From Bacteroidales bacterium (lineage in GTDB: Bacteria > Bacteroidota > Bacteroidia > Bacteroidales > Bacteroidaceae), in NCBI GenBank assembly GCA_029227175.1, contig JAQXZK010000012.1, forward strand, positions 35,090 through 99,089: a stretch of DNA of 64,000 nucleotides, read 5' to 3'. Positions 16,740 to 25,661 of the stretch are shown here, one piece after another. Numbering within the stretch: the stretch's first letter is position 1; every line of letters starts with the position of its first letter. The position numbers and the translations under genes are program-made. The notes under the pieces were generated by a model. That model was given only the letters and a program-made list of their open reading frames with translations. It did no database searches and had not been told where the DNA came from.

Positions 16740-18582
16740 CGCTATAATAAATTTCACGATTACTGAATTCCTCGGCCAATATCTCATTCGTTGGCGACAA
16801 CTTCCCGTTCAGGAACTGGTCCATCATCAATGCACCAATAGGCACACCATACACCGCGCCAAAACCGCCATTCTCCACATAAACAGCAACGGCAATCTTG
16901 GGGTCGTCCATAGGAGCAAAGCCCATAAAGACAGAATGGTCCTTTCCACGGTTCTGCGCCGTTCCTGTCTTGCCGCAGGCAGGAATTCCCGGCAAGATAC
17001 TATTCACCCACCGGCAAGTTCCACCCGTTACAGCAGCACGCATTCCCTGAACCACTGCCTCGTAATGGCTTCGCGCGATGGTCGGGTAACGCGGTGTCAC
17101 ATATAGGCTGTCAATACGGTTGTCTTCGATTTCCTTCACGACATGAGGAGTAATAAAAGAGCCCCTATTCGCTATGGTCGCACAGAGATTGGCTATCTGC
17201 AACGGAGTTGCAAGGATTTCTCCCTGCCCGATGGAGATGGAAATAACCGTCAAGCCATTCCACGAACCACGGTAAGCCTTGTCATAATAACCCGCATTAG
17301 GAATAAAACCACGCCCCTCTCCCGGGATGTCCACACCCAGTTTATAACCAAAGCCCTGAGAAACCATGTGGTCTTTCCAGACAGTGATGGCCTGTTGGGA
17401 AGAGCCGTACTTCTTGTCACCAAACATCTTGAATAAACCCCAGCAGAAGTAACTGTTGCAAGATGTTGCCAAAGCAGGAACCAACGGAAGGGGTGACGGA
17501 TGTCCGTGACAACCCACATGAAGTCCTTTGAAAGAAAAGCCATGACTGCAGGGATAAGCCGGAGACAGAACATCGATAATATCCTCTTCAAGGAAGGTAA
17601 GTGCTTGAGCCGGTTTAAACGTCGAACCGGGAGGATAGTTCCCCATAATAGCCCGGTTCAACAACGGTTTCCGATGGTCAAGCGTCAATTCACGATGACT
17701 TTTGCCTCGCTGCCGGCCAATCATAAGATGAGGGTCAAATGTAGGAGACGAGACCATGGCCAATATCTCTCCGGTCTTGGGCTCTATGGCTACAATCGCT
17801 CCAATCTTATGCTGCATCAACCGTTCGCCTAACATCTGCAGATCTATATCTATGCCCAGCGTCAGATTCTTTCCCGGTATGGCCGGACGATCGTGAGTCC
17901 CGTCCATGTAATGTCCCTGAATACGGCCGTGAGCATCACGCAGCAATACCTCGACACCTTTCTCTCCCCGCAAGTATTTCTCGTAACTCTTCTCTATACC
18001 CTGTCGACCGGCATAGTCTCCACGCGTGTAATAGTCGTCATTTTCTATGTCATACACAGAGACCTCACCGATATCGCCCAATACGTGTGCGGCAGCATTG
18101 TAGGTGTACTGCCTAATCGTTCTTCGCTGGACATAAAAACCGGGGAACTTGAATAATTTCTCCTGAAAAACGCCACACTCTCCGGCTGACAACTGGGTCA
18201 TGAATACCTGATGAGTATACCTTGAGTAACCTGGATTCAACCTTCGGTTAGACACATCACGCATTTTCCGTTCGAACTGCCCTCGGGTAATGCCCAGTGT
18301 CTGACAGAAGTCAAGTGTGTCCAAGTCTTTTACCTCTCGGGGGACAAAGGTAATATCATAAGCCGGCTGATTGAAGACAAGCAACTTACCGTTTCTATCA
18401 TAGATGGCTCCGCGAGAGGGGAACTGCACCTTATTGAGGAATGCATTGTTAGCTGCATTCCGCTTGTAATCATCAGTCATCAACTGCAACTGTGCCAGAC
18501 GTGCAATATAAATAAGCACAATCATCAAGGTACAAACCCCTATTACCCATTTTCTTCCTTCGTAGGTATAATCCTTAGGCAT
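16726..18582 (-). CDS. mrdA: penicillin-binding protein 2 (elongasome transpeptidase)
   Basis: 618 residues. An N-terminal membrane anchor (VIGVCTLMIVLIYIARLAQL) precedes the dimerisation domain. The transpeptidase domain has PPGSTFKPAQAL (SxxK), a later Ser-x-Asn-type site (ATSCNSYF), and CGKTGTAQNRG (KTG). It cross-links peptidoglycan during cell elongation in partnership with RodA. It lies between mreD (21 bp gap) and rodA (14 bp overlap) in the purH-mreBCD-mrdA-rodA series. Confidence 0.93.
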   Translation of the reverse strand: MPKDYTYEGRKWVIGVCTLMIVLIYIARLAQLQLMTDDYKRNAANNAFLNKVQFPSRGAIYDRNGKLLVFNQPAYDITFVPREVKDLDTLDFCQTLGITRGQFERKMRDVSNRRLNPGYSRYTHQVFMTQLSAGECGVFQEKLFKFPGFYVQRRTIRQYTYNAAAHVLGDIGEVSVYDIENDDYYTRGDYAGRQGIEKSYEKYLRGEKGVEVLLRDAHGRIQGHYMDGTHDRPAIPGKNLTLGIDIDLQMLGERLMQHKIGAIVAIEPKTGEILAMVSSPTFDPHLMIGRQRGKSHRELTLDHRKPLLNRAIMGNYPPGSTFKPAQALTFLEEDIIDVLSPAYPCSHGFSFKGLHVGCHGHPSPLPLVPALATSCNSYFCWGLFKMFGDKKYGSSQQAITVWKDHMVSQGFGYKLGVDIPGEGRGFIPNAGYYDKAYRGSWNGLTVISISIGQGEILATPLQIANLCATIANRGSFITPHVVKEIEDNRIDSLYVTPRYPTIARSHYEAVVQGMRAAVTGGTCRWVNSILPGIPACGKTGTAQNRGKDHSVFMGFAPMDDPKIAVAVYVENGGFGAVYGVPIGALMMDQFLNGKLSPTNEILAEEFSNREIYYSDETR

Positions 18583-18603
18583 AAATCTCTCCCCCTACTG
18601 TCC

Positions 18604-19104
18604 TTAACTCTTGCGAAATCCTTCCAAAGCAAACACAAGCAATGACGTGAGCAATGTACTACATACAATCTTAGTGAGAATCAGGCCCAAATGAACCAAA
18701 GAGAAATACTCCAGACAAACCACAAGCACCGCATGAATCAATAGCATACACATGACATATCGGATAAAAGACGCAATACCCATCACCCGGAAAGAGGGCG
18801 TGAAAGAACCCTGCATATCACGTGTCATGAAAAGCGACAACAGAGAAGGACGTACCATGGCGACAAAGACAGATGCAGCAGCATTGACACCCGGAACATC
18901 GAGAAACATATCGACAAGTAAACCCATGACAAATGCCCACAACAATAACTGATTGCGACCCACCGCTGTGTCCTGCTTCAGAATGAAGTATACATAGAAG
19001 AAGGGGGTGGCAAAACCTCCAAGGTGTATTTGGTTCAATAACAGCACCTGAAAGAGTAACAACCCCACGAACCACAACAGTTTCCTCACTATATCAGGCA
19101 TCAT
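18604..19104 (-). CDS. mreD: rod shape-determining protein MreD
   Basis: 166 residues with five or so hydrophobic segments. The early segment HLGGFATPFFYVYFIL resembles the MreD family, as does the GLLVDMFLDVPGVNAAASVF stretch. It is an inner-membrane component of the elongasome. The gap to mreC is 12 bp. Either of two adjacent Met codons could start it. Confidence 0.85.
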   Translation of the reverse strand: MMPDIVRKLLWFVGLLLFQVLLLNQIHLGGFATPFFYVYFILKQDTAVGRNQLLLWAFVMGLLVDMFLDVPGVNAAASVFVAMVRPSLLSLFMTRDMQGSFTPSFRVMGIASFIRYVMCMLLIHAVLVVCLEYFSLVHLGLILTKIVCSTLLTSLLVFALEGFRKS

Positions 19105-19116
19105 AATACTACCTTC

Positions 19117-19953
19117 CTATATCTTTTTCTCAAGTTCATTTTGTTCCATCCGTTCTTTCCGCTCGATAACTCTCACACTTCCAATCTTTCCAAAATCTGT
19201 CGACAAACGAACCTTTAGTAGATAGGAAAGACCATCATGAGAGTCAGAGACAGACTCAACGCGCCCAATCATGATTCCCTCCGGAAAGACGGCAGAGTAA
19301 CCGCTTGTTACTACCGTATCGCCTATATTAAAGTCTACATGACGAGGCAGGTCCTTCAGATAGGCATAACGGGAATCTCCCTGGTCCCATCTCATATAGC
19401 CAAAGTACTCACTCCCCGCAATCTTGCAGCTGACAGCACTCTTGGAGTTTAAAAGTGAGATGACCAAAGCATAGTGCGCTGACGTCTTATAAACAATACC
19501 CACAACCCCCTTTGCATCGATTACGCCCATCTCCGGACGAATACCGTCGGCAGAGCCTTTATCAAGCGTAATGTAATTATCTGCCTGATTGATGCTGTTC
19601 TTAACAACATTCGCCTTCCGTATAATCATTTTCGCGGAGTCGACCCTGTCCAGGCTTTCCAGCTCTGTCTCATCCGCCTGCTTCTCTGACAGTTGTCTCT
19701 TAAGAAAAGCAACCTGCCGTTCCAGTTGGGTATTCCTGTCCAACAGACTTTCATTGACAGTGCGCAACTGAAAATAAGAGTTGGCAATGCCTATCTCTTC
19801 ATAAATCTTTCCCATAACAGCATTGGAGGAAGTAAAGAAAACGCCCTGCTGATAGTTATTATAGCGAAACAATAAAACAAAACTGGTTACCTCCAACAAT
19901 AGAAAGAGGAACCAGTAATTGTATTTTATGAAGAAATTTATAAGATTTCTCAT
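19117..19953 (-). CDS. mreC: cell shape-determining protein MreC
   Basis: 278 residues: a single N-terminal membrane segment, a coiled coil (about residues 65-100, rich in Leu, Glu and Lys), then the beta-barrel periplasmic domain with ITLDKGSADGIRPEMGVID and VVGIVYKTSAHYALVISLLN. It links the cytoplasmic MreB filaments to the periplasmic synthases. Its start overlaps the mreB stop by 4 bp. Confidence 0.9.
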   Translation of the reverse strand: MRNLINFFIKYNYWFLFLLLEVTSFVLLFRYNNYQQGVFFTSSNAVMGKIYEEIGIANSYFQLRTVNESLLDRNTQLERQVAFLKRQLSEKQADETELESLDRVDSAKMIIRKANVVKNSINQADNYITLDKGSADGIRPEMGVIDAKGVVGIVYKTSAHYALVISLLNSKSAVSCKIAGSEYFGYMRWDQGDSRYAYLKDLPRHVDFNIGDTVVTSGYSAVFPEGIMIGRVESVSDSHDGLSYLLKVRLSTDFGKIGSVRVIERKERMEQNELEKKI

Positions 19954-20972
19954 CTCATAAGGAACTGGAACCGGTTGACGTTCTTCAATGCCACACCGGT
20001 ACCTTTTGCAACAGCCAGCAATGGGTCTTCTGCTACATGGAACGGAATGTTGATTTTGTCAGTCAGACGTTTGTCAAGGCCACGCAACAAAGCACCACCT
20101 CCGGCCAGATAAATACCATTATGAACAATATCTGCGTACAGTTCAGGCGGCGTGTGCTCCAATGCGTTTAAGATGGCAGCCTCAATGCGAGCCACCGACT
20201 TGTCCAGACAGTGGGCAATCTCCTGATAGCATACAGGTACCTGCATCGGCAAGGCAGTGATGCGGTTCGGACCATAGACAACATAGTCTTCCGGAGCATC
20301 CTCTCCAAGGTCTGTCAAGGCAGAGCCTACACTGATTTTGATACGCTCGGCCATACGTTCGCTGACCTTCACGTTATGCTGTCGGCTCATGTATTCCTGT
20401 ATATCGGCAATCAAGTCATCACCGGCCACTTTGATGGAGCTGTTCGTCACAATGCCACCCATGGATATTACAGCGATTTCTGTGGTACCACCACCTATGT
20501 CGACAATCATATTTCCCTCTGGGGCTTCTACGTCAATACCAACTCCTATGGCAGCTGCCATAGGTTCGTAAATCAGATAGACATCACGTCCACCCGCATG
20601 CTCGGCACTATCACGCACGGCACGCTTCTCCACTTCTGTTGAACCAGAGGGGACACCGATGACCATACGCAGAGAGGGTGTAAAAATCCGGTTTCTATTG
20701 CTCACCTTCTTTATCAGACCACGAATCATCGCCTCACAAGCGTCAAAGTCGGCGATGACACCATCACGCAGCGGGCGGATAGTGCTTATCTGGTCGTTCG
20801 TCTTCTCGTACATGCACTTTGCCTGCTCGCCAACCGCAATCGTTTTCTTGGTGACGCGGTCGAGGGCAACTACAGAAGGCTCGTTGACAACAATCTTACC
20901 ATTAGAAGTAATGATGGTGTTGGCAGTGCCAAGGTCCATCGCTATTTCTTGCGTAAAGGAAAAAAGTCCCAT
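19950..20972 (-). CDS. mreB: rod shape-determining actin-like protein MreB
   Basis: 340 residues of the actin/Hsp70 fold. AMDLGTANTII is phosphate loop 1, MIVDIGGGTTEIAVISMGG is phosphate loop 2, and GIYLAGGGALLRG is the adenosine motif. MreB polymerises under the inner membrane and steers wall synthesis. It lies 12 bp after purH and is probably carried on the same transcript. Confidence 0.95.
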   Translation of the reverse strand: MGLFSFTQEIAMDLGTANTIITSNGKIVVNEPSVVALDRVTKKTIAVGEQAKCMYEKTNDQISTIRPLRDGVIADFDACEAMIRGLIKKVSNRNRIFTPSLRMVIGVPSGSTEVEKRAVRDSAEHAGGRDVYLIYEPMAAAIGVGIDVEAPEGNMIVDIGGGTTEIAVISMGGIVTNSSIKVAGDDLIADIQEYMSRQHNVKVSERMAERIKISVGSALTDLGEDAPEDYVVYGPNRITALPMQVPVCYQEIAHCLDKSVARIEAAILNALEHTPPELYADIVHNGIYLAGGGALLRGLDKRLTDKINIPFHVAEDPLLAVAKGTGVALKNVNRFQFLMR

Positions 20973-20984
20973 TCGATTTTGTTA

Positions 20985-22514
20985 TTAGTGTTTAAAATGA
21001 CGGAAACCTGTTGTTACCATGGCAATGCCGTGCTCGTTGCAATAGTCAAACGACAACTGATCCTTGACACTTCCACCTGGCTGGATAACCGCTGTAACGC
21101 CTTCGTTCCCGGCTATCTCCACACAGTCAGGGAATGGGAAGAAAGCATCACTGGCCATTACTGCTCCCTGAAGGCTGAAGCCAAAGTTCTTTGCCTTCTC
21201 AATAGCCTGCTTCAAGGCGTCTACGCGACTTGTCTGTCCTACGCCACTCGCAATCAACTGTCCGTTTTTGGCCAACACAATTGAGTTAGACTTTGAGTTC
21301 TTCACAATCTTGTTGGCAAACAGCATGTCGGCAACTTCAGACTCGGTCGGAGCCTTTTCTGTAACGACCTTCAAATCTTCCGGAGTTTCTATCTTCAAGT
21401 CACGTTCCTGTACAAGTACACCGTTCAGCACCGTGCGATACTGCATCTTCGGCAACTCAAGAGGCTTGCGGACCAAGATGATGCGGTTCTTCTTTGTCTG
21501 GAGAATCTCCAATGCATCTGCATCATAACCCGGAGCGATAGACACCTCGAAGAAAATTTTATTCATTTCCTCGGCTGTAGCCTTATCTATCACCTTATTT
21601 GTGACTAACACGCCACCGAAAGCAGACACAGGGTCACCGGCAAGTGCGTCCTTCCAGGCTTCTACCAATGTGGGGCGTGTAGCCAGACCACAGGCATTGT
21701 TATGCTTCAGGATGGCAAATGTAGTATCACTGCCAAACTCGTCAATCAAATCAACAGCGGCGTTGATGTCCAACAGGTTATTGTAAGAGATTTCCTTGCC
21801 ATGGAGCTGTTCAAACAATGCATCAAAGTCGCCAAGGAAGTAACCCTTCTGGTGCGGGTTTTCGCCATAGCGCATAGGCTTGGGTGTATTCACCGCTGCA
21901 CGGAAAGAAGAAATCTCTCCACCGTCGAAGTAGTTGAAGATGGCTGAATCATAATGTGAAGACTCTGCAAACGCCTCACGAGCGAAGAAACGGCGCTGTT
22001 CGAGGGTCGTCTCAGCACCCTGGGTTTTCAAGATGCCGGCCAAGGGCGCGTACTGCGCTTTGGAAGCTACAATGACTACATCCTTGAAATTCTTGGCTGC
22101 CGCACGAATCAAAGAGATACCGCCTATGTCAATCTTCTCGATAATGTCAGCTTCAGGAGCACCACTTGCCACTGTTGCCTCGAAAGGATAGAGGTCTACA
22201 ATCACCAGGTCAATCTCCGGAATCTCATATTGAGCAATCTGACTCTGGTCACCGGCCTCGTCACGACGGCAAAGAATGCCACCGAATACTTTCGGATGGA
22301 GAGTCTTGACACGACCACCCAAGATTGAAGGATAACTGGTCAGGTCTTCGACAGCCTTGCAAGGAACGCCAAGAGACTCGATGAAACTGCGTGTACCGCC
22401 TGTTGAAAGAAGTTCAACACCCTCTGCATGAAGACTCTTGATTATCTCGTCCAAACCACCGTCTTTATAGAAAACGGACACTAAAGCTCTCTTTATTCGT
22501 TTTGTTTCTGCCAT
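20985..22514 (-). CDS. purH: bifunctional AICAR formyltransferase/IMP cyclohydrolase
   Basis: About 509 residues. The N-terminal MGS-like IMP cyclohydrolase domain has LLSTGGTRSFIESLGV and GGRVKTLHPKVFGGIL. The AICAR transformylase domain has KHNNACGLA with the catalytic Lys-His and GDPVSAFGGV. It performs the last two steps of purine synthesis. ATG 22514 (MAETKRIKRALVSV) replaces the track start, which lies upstream of the family N-terminus. The promoter box at 22554-22561 probably also drives the mre genes that follow, tying nucleotide synthesis to the cell-shape operon. Confidence 0.94.
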   Translation of the reverse strand: MAETKRIKRALVSVFYKDGGLDEIIKSLHAEGVELLSTGGTRSFIESLGVPCKAVEDLTSYPSILGGRVKTLHPKVFGGILCRRDEAGDQSQIAQYEIPEIDLVIVDLYPFEATVASGAPEADIIEKIDIGGISLIRAAAKNFKDVVIVASKAQYAPLAGILKTQGAETTLEQRRFFAREAFAESSHYDSAIFNYFDGGEISSFRAAVNTPKPMRYGENPHQKGYFLGDFDALFEQLHGKEISYNNLLDINAAVDLIDEFGSDTTFAILKHNNACGLATRPTLVEAWKDALAGDPVSAFGGVLVTNKVIDKATAEEMNKIFFEVSIAPGYDADALEILQTKKNRIILVRKPLELPKMQYRTVLNGVLVQERDLKIETPEDLKVVTEKAPTESEVADMLFANKIVKNSKSNSIVLAKNGQLIASGVGQTSRVDALKQAIEKAKNFGFSLQGAVMASDAFFPFPDCVEIAGNEGVTAVIQPGGSVKDQLSFDYCNEHGIAMVTTGFRHFKH

Positions 22515-22553
22515 GATATTTTGTTTTGTTATTTGTTTTTGAAAATTGCGTCG

Positions 22554-22561
22554 CAAAGATA
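22554..22561 (-). promoter_or_regulatory. -7 box of purH-mre operon
   Basis: TATCTTTG on the minus strand fits TAnnTTTG, 39 nt before the purH ATG. Confidence 0.75.
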
Positions 22562-22633
22562 ATTGTTTTTGCACATTTTTCCCAGCTAAAACAAATAGAA
22601 ATATCCGCTACGAACCATTTTATATTTTGATTC

Positions 22634-22933
22634 TTAGGCGAATTCGGTTAAACGTGAATTCGACGAATGATCATACAAGCAACAATCGCTATGAACACCG
22701 AAGACAGAATTACCTGGAGAAGGACTGCAAAATATCTGCGCCATCTTCTGCTGGGTAGCGAAATCCTTCATCTGTGTTACCTGTAGCTCGGTGGCAGGAC
22801 CGGTAGGCTTGTTCAGATACTTCTCCAGGTGGATGCGGTTTGAACTGGAGTTGACGGTGAAGTATTCGTTGCTGCCGCTGCCATACTTGCCTGAGTTGCC
22901 CTTTATGCTGTCGATTGGCGTAATACGTGCCAT
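22634..22933 (-). pseudogene. small phage-like/mobile-DNA protein, 3' end probably altered
   Basis: The first 60 or so residues (MARITPIDSIKGNSGKYGSG and on through SNRIHLEKYLNKPTG) resemble small proteins I associate with phage-like regions of Bacteroides and Prevotella, which begin MARxTPxDxIKGxSGK. The start has a GAGGAAAAA ribosome-binding site upstream. After FATQQKMAQIF the residues (CSPSPGNSVFGVH and on) look unlike the family, so the reading frame is probably lost there. With the decayed, repeat-rich surroundings this is most likely a relic. The family memory is not verified. Confidence 0.5.
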
Positions 22934-23655
22934 GGTTGTTTTTCCTCAAAGCCAGGGCAGAGGTAGAGTCTGCCGACCATTTGTATCCCGTTGAGGACGG
23001 TTTTAGAAAACAGTACGCTGATTTCGGGGGAGAGTCAAAGAGACAAAGAGTCAAAGCGACTAAGAGACAAAGAGACAAAGAGTCAACAAGTCGAAGAGCG
23101 TTGGCGTTGGCTTACGCTATCGTTATCGCTATCGCTTACAAGCCTCCTCAATGAGTCCTCATCGCTCCTCATCGCGTGCGATGGATCTCCTAAGAAATCA
23201 TGCTGCAAATTTACTGCCTTTCCGGCACGTATGGAATAGTTGTCCCGAGAGTTGAAGACATTCTGTCCCGGATGTTGTACATTCAAAATGTAGAGCAGTG
23301 AAAATGTGAAATTGTTAATTTGTTAATTTCACTTTTCGTTGATTGAAGCAGGCGGTAACCACGGAAATTCCTTCTCCTTAGGGACTTTCTTTTATTTTTT
23401 TTCTTATCTATTCTATCTTATAAAATAAAAAATATTATATATCGCGCGAGCGCGTATTATATTAGTGTATGAACTTCAAGATTAGTGCAAAAGCTTCAGA
23501 AGATAAAGCACGATTATCTGAGGGCTAAATCAGCATGCTGCTGTGTGCGCCACAGATTTCACCGATTAACAAATTAACAAATTAACAAATTAACTTTTTG
23601 CCCTCTTTGTCTCAAACAAAATCGGACAATCTTTTGCAGACTGGAAGAAAATTCG
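22934..23655. other. non-coding decayed stretch with simple repeats and hairpins
   Basis: There is no convincing gene. It holds GAGACAAAGAGTC-like short tandem repeats (about 23032-23094), a CTATCGTTATCGCTATCG run (about 23115-23135), and a hairpin GTGAAATT...AATTTCAC near 23307-23333. Further on are an AT-rich tract around a CGCGCGAGCGCG core (near 23443) and about four copies of ATTAACAAA (23566-23594). Short ORFs here overlap each other and have no recognisable product. Confidence 0.7.
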
Positions 23656-23663
23656 TATCTTCG
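23656..23663 (+). promoter_or_regulatory. -7-like box before the fucosidase
   Basis: TATCTTCG is one base off TAnnTTTG and lies 48 nt before the chosen ATG. Confidence 0.45.
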
Positions 23664-23711
23664 CTATGTGATTTCGAATTTGAGTATGGACAAACATTTT
23701 TTTATAAAATC

Positions 23712-25535
23712 ATGATTCCGAAAATATTGACTGCTTTGCTTTCTATTGCGTTCATGGTGTCCTGCAACCCTGCTTCTGAGGTGGCAGCTCCTGAGCCTAT
23801 TGGACCGGTGCCAACGACTTATCAGGTAGAATGGCAGAAACTGGAAACCTATGCATTTATTCATTTGGGTTTAAACACCTTTGCTGACCGCGAATGGGGG
23901 TATGGCGACACCGAACTATCTGTGTTCAATCCGGAGCGTTTGGATTGCGAGCAGTGGGTTCGCATCTTCAAAGAAGCCGGTTTGAAGGCCGTGGTGCTGA
24001 CAGCCAAGCATCATGATGGATTTTGCCTTTGGCAGACGGATTTGACAGATTACAGTATCAAGAATACGCCTTATCTGGATGGCAAGGGAGATATCCTGGC
24101 AGCTTTGCGCAAGGCATGCGACAAATATGGATTGAAGATGGGTTTATATCTCTCTCCGTGGGACAGGAATCAAAGCACGTACGGAACCCCTGAATATGTA
24201 GCCTATTATCACAAGCAGATTGAGGAATTGACAACGCGTTATGGCGAGTTGTTTGAGTTCTGGCTGGATGGAGCCAATGGGGGAGACGGGTATTATGGTG
24301 GCGCACGTGAGACGCGTCAGATAGATAGGCGTACTTACTATAATTTCCCGGAAATCTATGCACATATTCTGAAAAACCAGCCTCAGGCAATCATTTTTTC
24401 TGACGGAGGACCCGGTTGCCGCTGGGTGGGCAATGAGAAGGGATATGCGAGTGCGACCAACTGGTCGTTCCTGCGCTTTGAGGATGTCTATCCGGGCTAT
24501 GCTCATGGCAAGGAACTGCAATACGGTCATGCAGACGGCACGAAATGGATAGCCGCAGAATGTGATGTCTCCATACGTCCGGGGTGGTTCTATCACGATA
24601 GTCAGAACGACAAGGTGAAGACCCCGGAGGAATTGGCCGACCTTTATTATCGCAATGTGGGGCATAATGCAACGTTCATCTTGAATATTCCGCCCGACAA
24701 ACGAGGCCTGATTCATCCGACCGATTCAGCCAGTCTGGTAGGTTTCCGTCAGATTATCCAGCGGGAATTGGCTCATAACATCTTGAAGGGTATAGTCCCG
24801 GAGGTGAGCAACGAGCGGGGTGGTAGATACACGGCATCCCATCTGACAGACGACAATTACGACACCTATTGGGCAACAGCCGATTCGGTACGTACTGCCT
24901 CTATAGCGTTCAGATTTAAATCTCAGCCGGTAAACCGACTCATGTTGCAGGAGTATATTCCTCTCGGGCAGCGCGTGAAATCGTTCCATGTGGAATATCT
25001 GGAGAATGGCGCGTGGAAACCGGTAACCCTCAACGAAGAGACCACCACGATCGGGTACAAGCGAATCTTGCGCTTCCTGACAGTCAATGCCGAGGGCTTG
25101 CGCATAAGCATTGACGATGCTCGTGCTTGCCTATGCTTTAACAACATAGAAGCCTTCTATGCGGGAGAGGGCAGTGACAGAGTCATAGAAGCACAAAGAG
25201 AGAATTTCCCGTCTGTAGCGTTCGAACAGGAGAATACCGGGGATTCCTTCGTGCTGAATCTGGGTGCTGACCGTCACGTGTGTGCCTTCCATTACCTCCC
25301 GGACAGTGAAGGAAAAGGACTCATTGCAACTTACGAATTATATGCAGGAGACACGCCCGAAACGGCTACTACACTCGTTCAGAAAGGAGAGTTCTCGAAT
25401 ATAGAAAACAACCCGATACTCCAGACGATCCGCTTCTCTCCGGTTAAGGCAAAAGTCATTGTGCTGAAGGCAACCCGTATGATTCATGACGGTGAGACCG
25501 TTCAAGCAGAGAGACTGGGAGTGGAACAGGTATAA
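23712..25535 (+). CDS. alpha-L-fucosidase, GH29, lipoprotein
   Basis: About 607 residues. The start at 23712 gives a lipoprotein signal, MIPKILTALLSIAF then MVSC, placing it in the periplasm or outer membrane. The GH29 barrel has YAFIHLGLNTFADREWGYG, TAKHHDGFCLWQT, and FEFWLDGANGG with the likely nucleophile Asp. A C-terminal discoidin-like (F5/8 type C) domain starts near residue 395 (GGRYTASHLTDDNYDTYWAT). It would remove terminal fucose from host or plant glycans. It stands alone, with no SusCD pair nearby. The track start at 23598 lies upstream of the promoter-like box and is rejected. Confidence 0.9.
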   Translation: MIPKILTALLSIAFMVSCNPASEVAAPEPIGPVPTTYQVEWQKLETYAFIHLGLNTFADREWGYGDTELSVFNPERLDCEQWVRIFKEAGLKAVVLTAKHHDGFCLWQTDLTDYSIKNTPYLDGKGDILAALRKACDKYGLKMGLYLSPWDRNQSTYGTPEYVAYYHKQIEELTTRYGELFEFWLDGANGGDGYYGGARETRQIDRRTYYNFPEIYAHILKNQPQAIIFSDGGPGCRWVGNEKGYASATNWSFLRFEDVYPGYAHGKELQYGHADGTKWIAAECDVSIRPGWFYHDSQNDKVKTPEELADLYYRNVGHNATFILNIPPDKRGLIHPTDSASLVGFRQIIQRELAHNILKGIVPEVSNERGGRYTASHLTDDNYDTYWATADSVRTASIAFRFKSQPVNRLMLQEYIPLGQRVKSFHVEYLENGAWKPVTLNEETTTIGYKRILRFLTVNAEGLRISIDDARACLCFNNIEAFYAGEGSDRVIEAQRENFPSVAFEQENTGDSFVLNLGADRHVCAFHYLPDSEGKGLIATYELYAGDTPETATTLVQKGEFSNIENNPILQTIRFSPVKAKVIVLKATRMIHDGETVQAERLGVEQV

Positions 25536-25599
25536 TACCAGCCATTCCCGGGCCAATCGGAGGCACAGACAATGAAAGAAAATACCTAATCCAACAGCG

Positions 25600-25607
25600 T
25601 AAATTTG
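25600..25607 (+). promoter_or_regulatory. -7 box of the PBP1A operon
   Basis: TAAATTTG fits TAnnTTTG, 54 nt before the PBP1A ATG. Confidence 0.65.
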
Positions 25608-25661
25608 TCAGACAGCAAATAATGTAGTTTCTTTGCACCGAATTAGTGACTAATCCGAATT

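Noticed and set aside
22710-23078. 122-residue minus-strand ORF in the decayed stretch
   Set aside because: It overlaps the better-supported MARITPID frame and shows only low-complexity residues.
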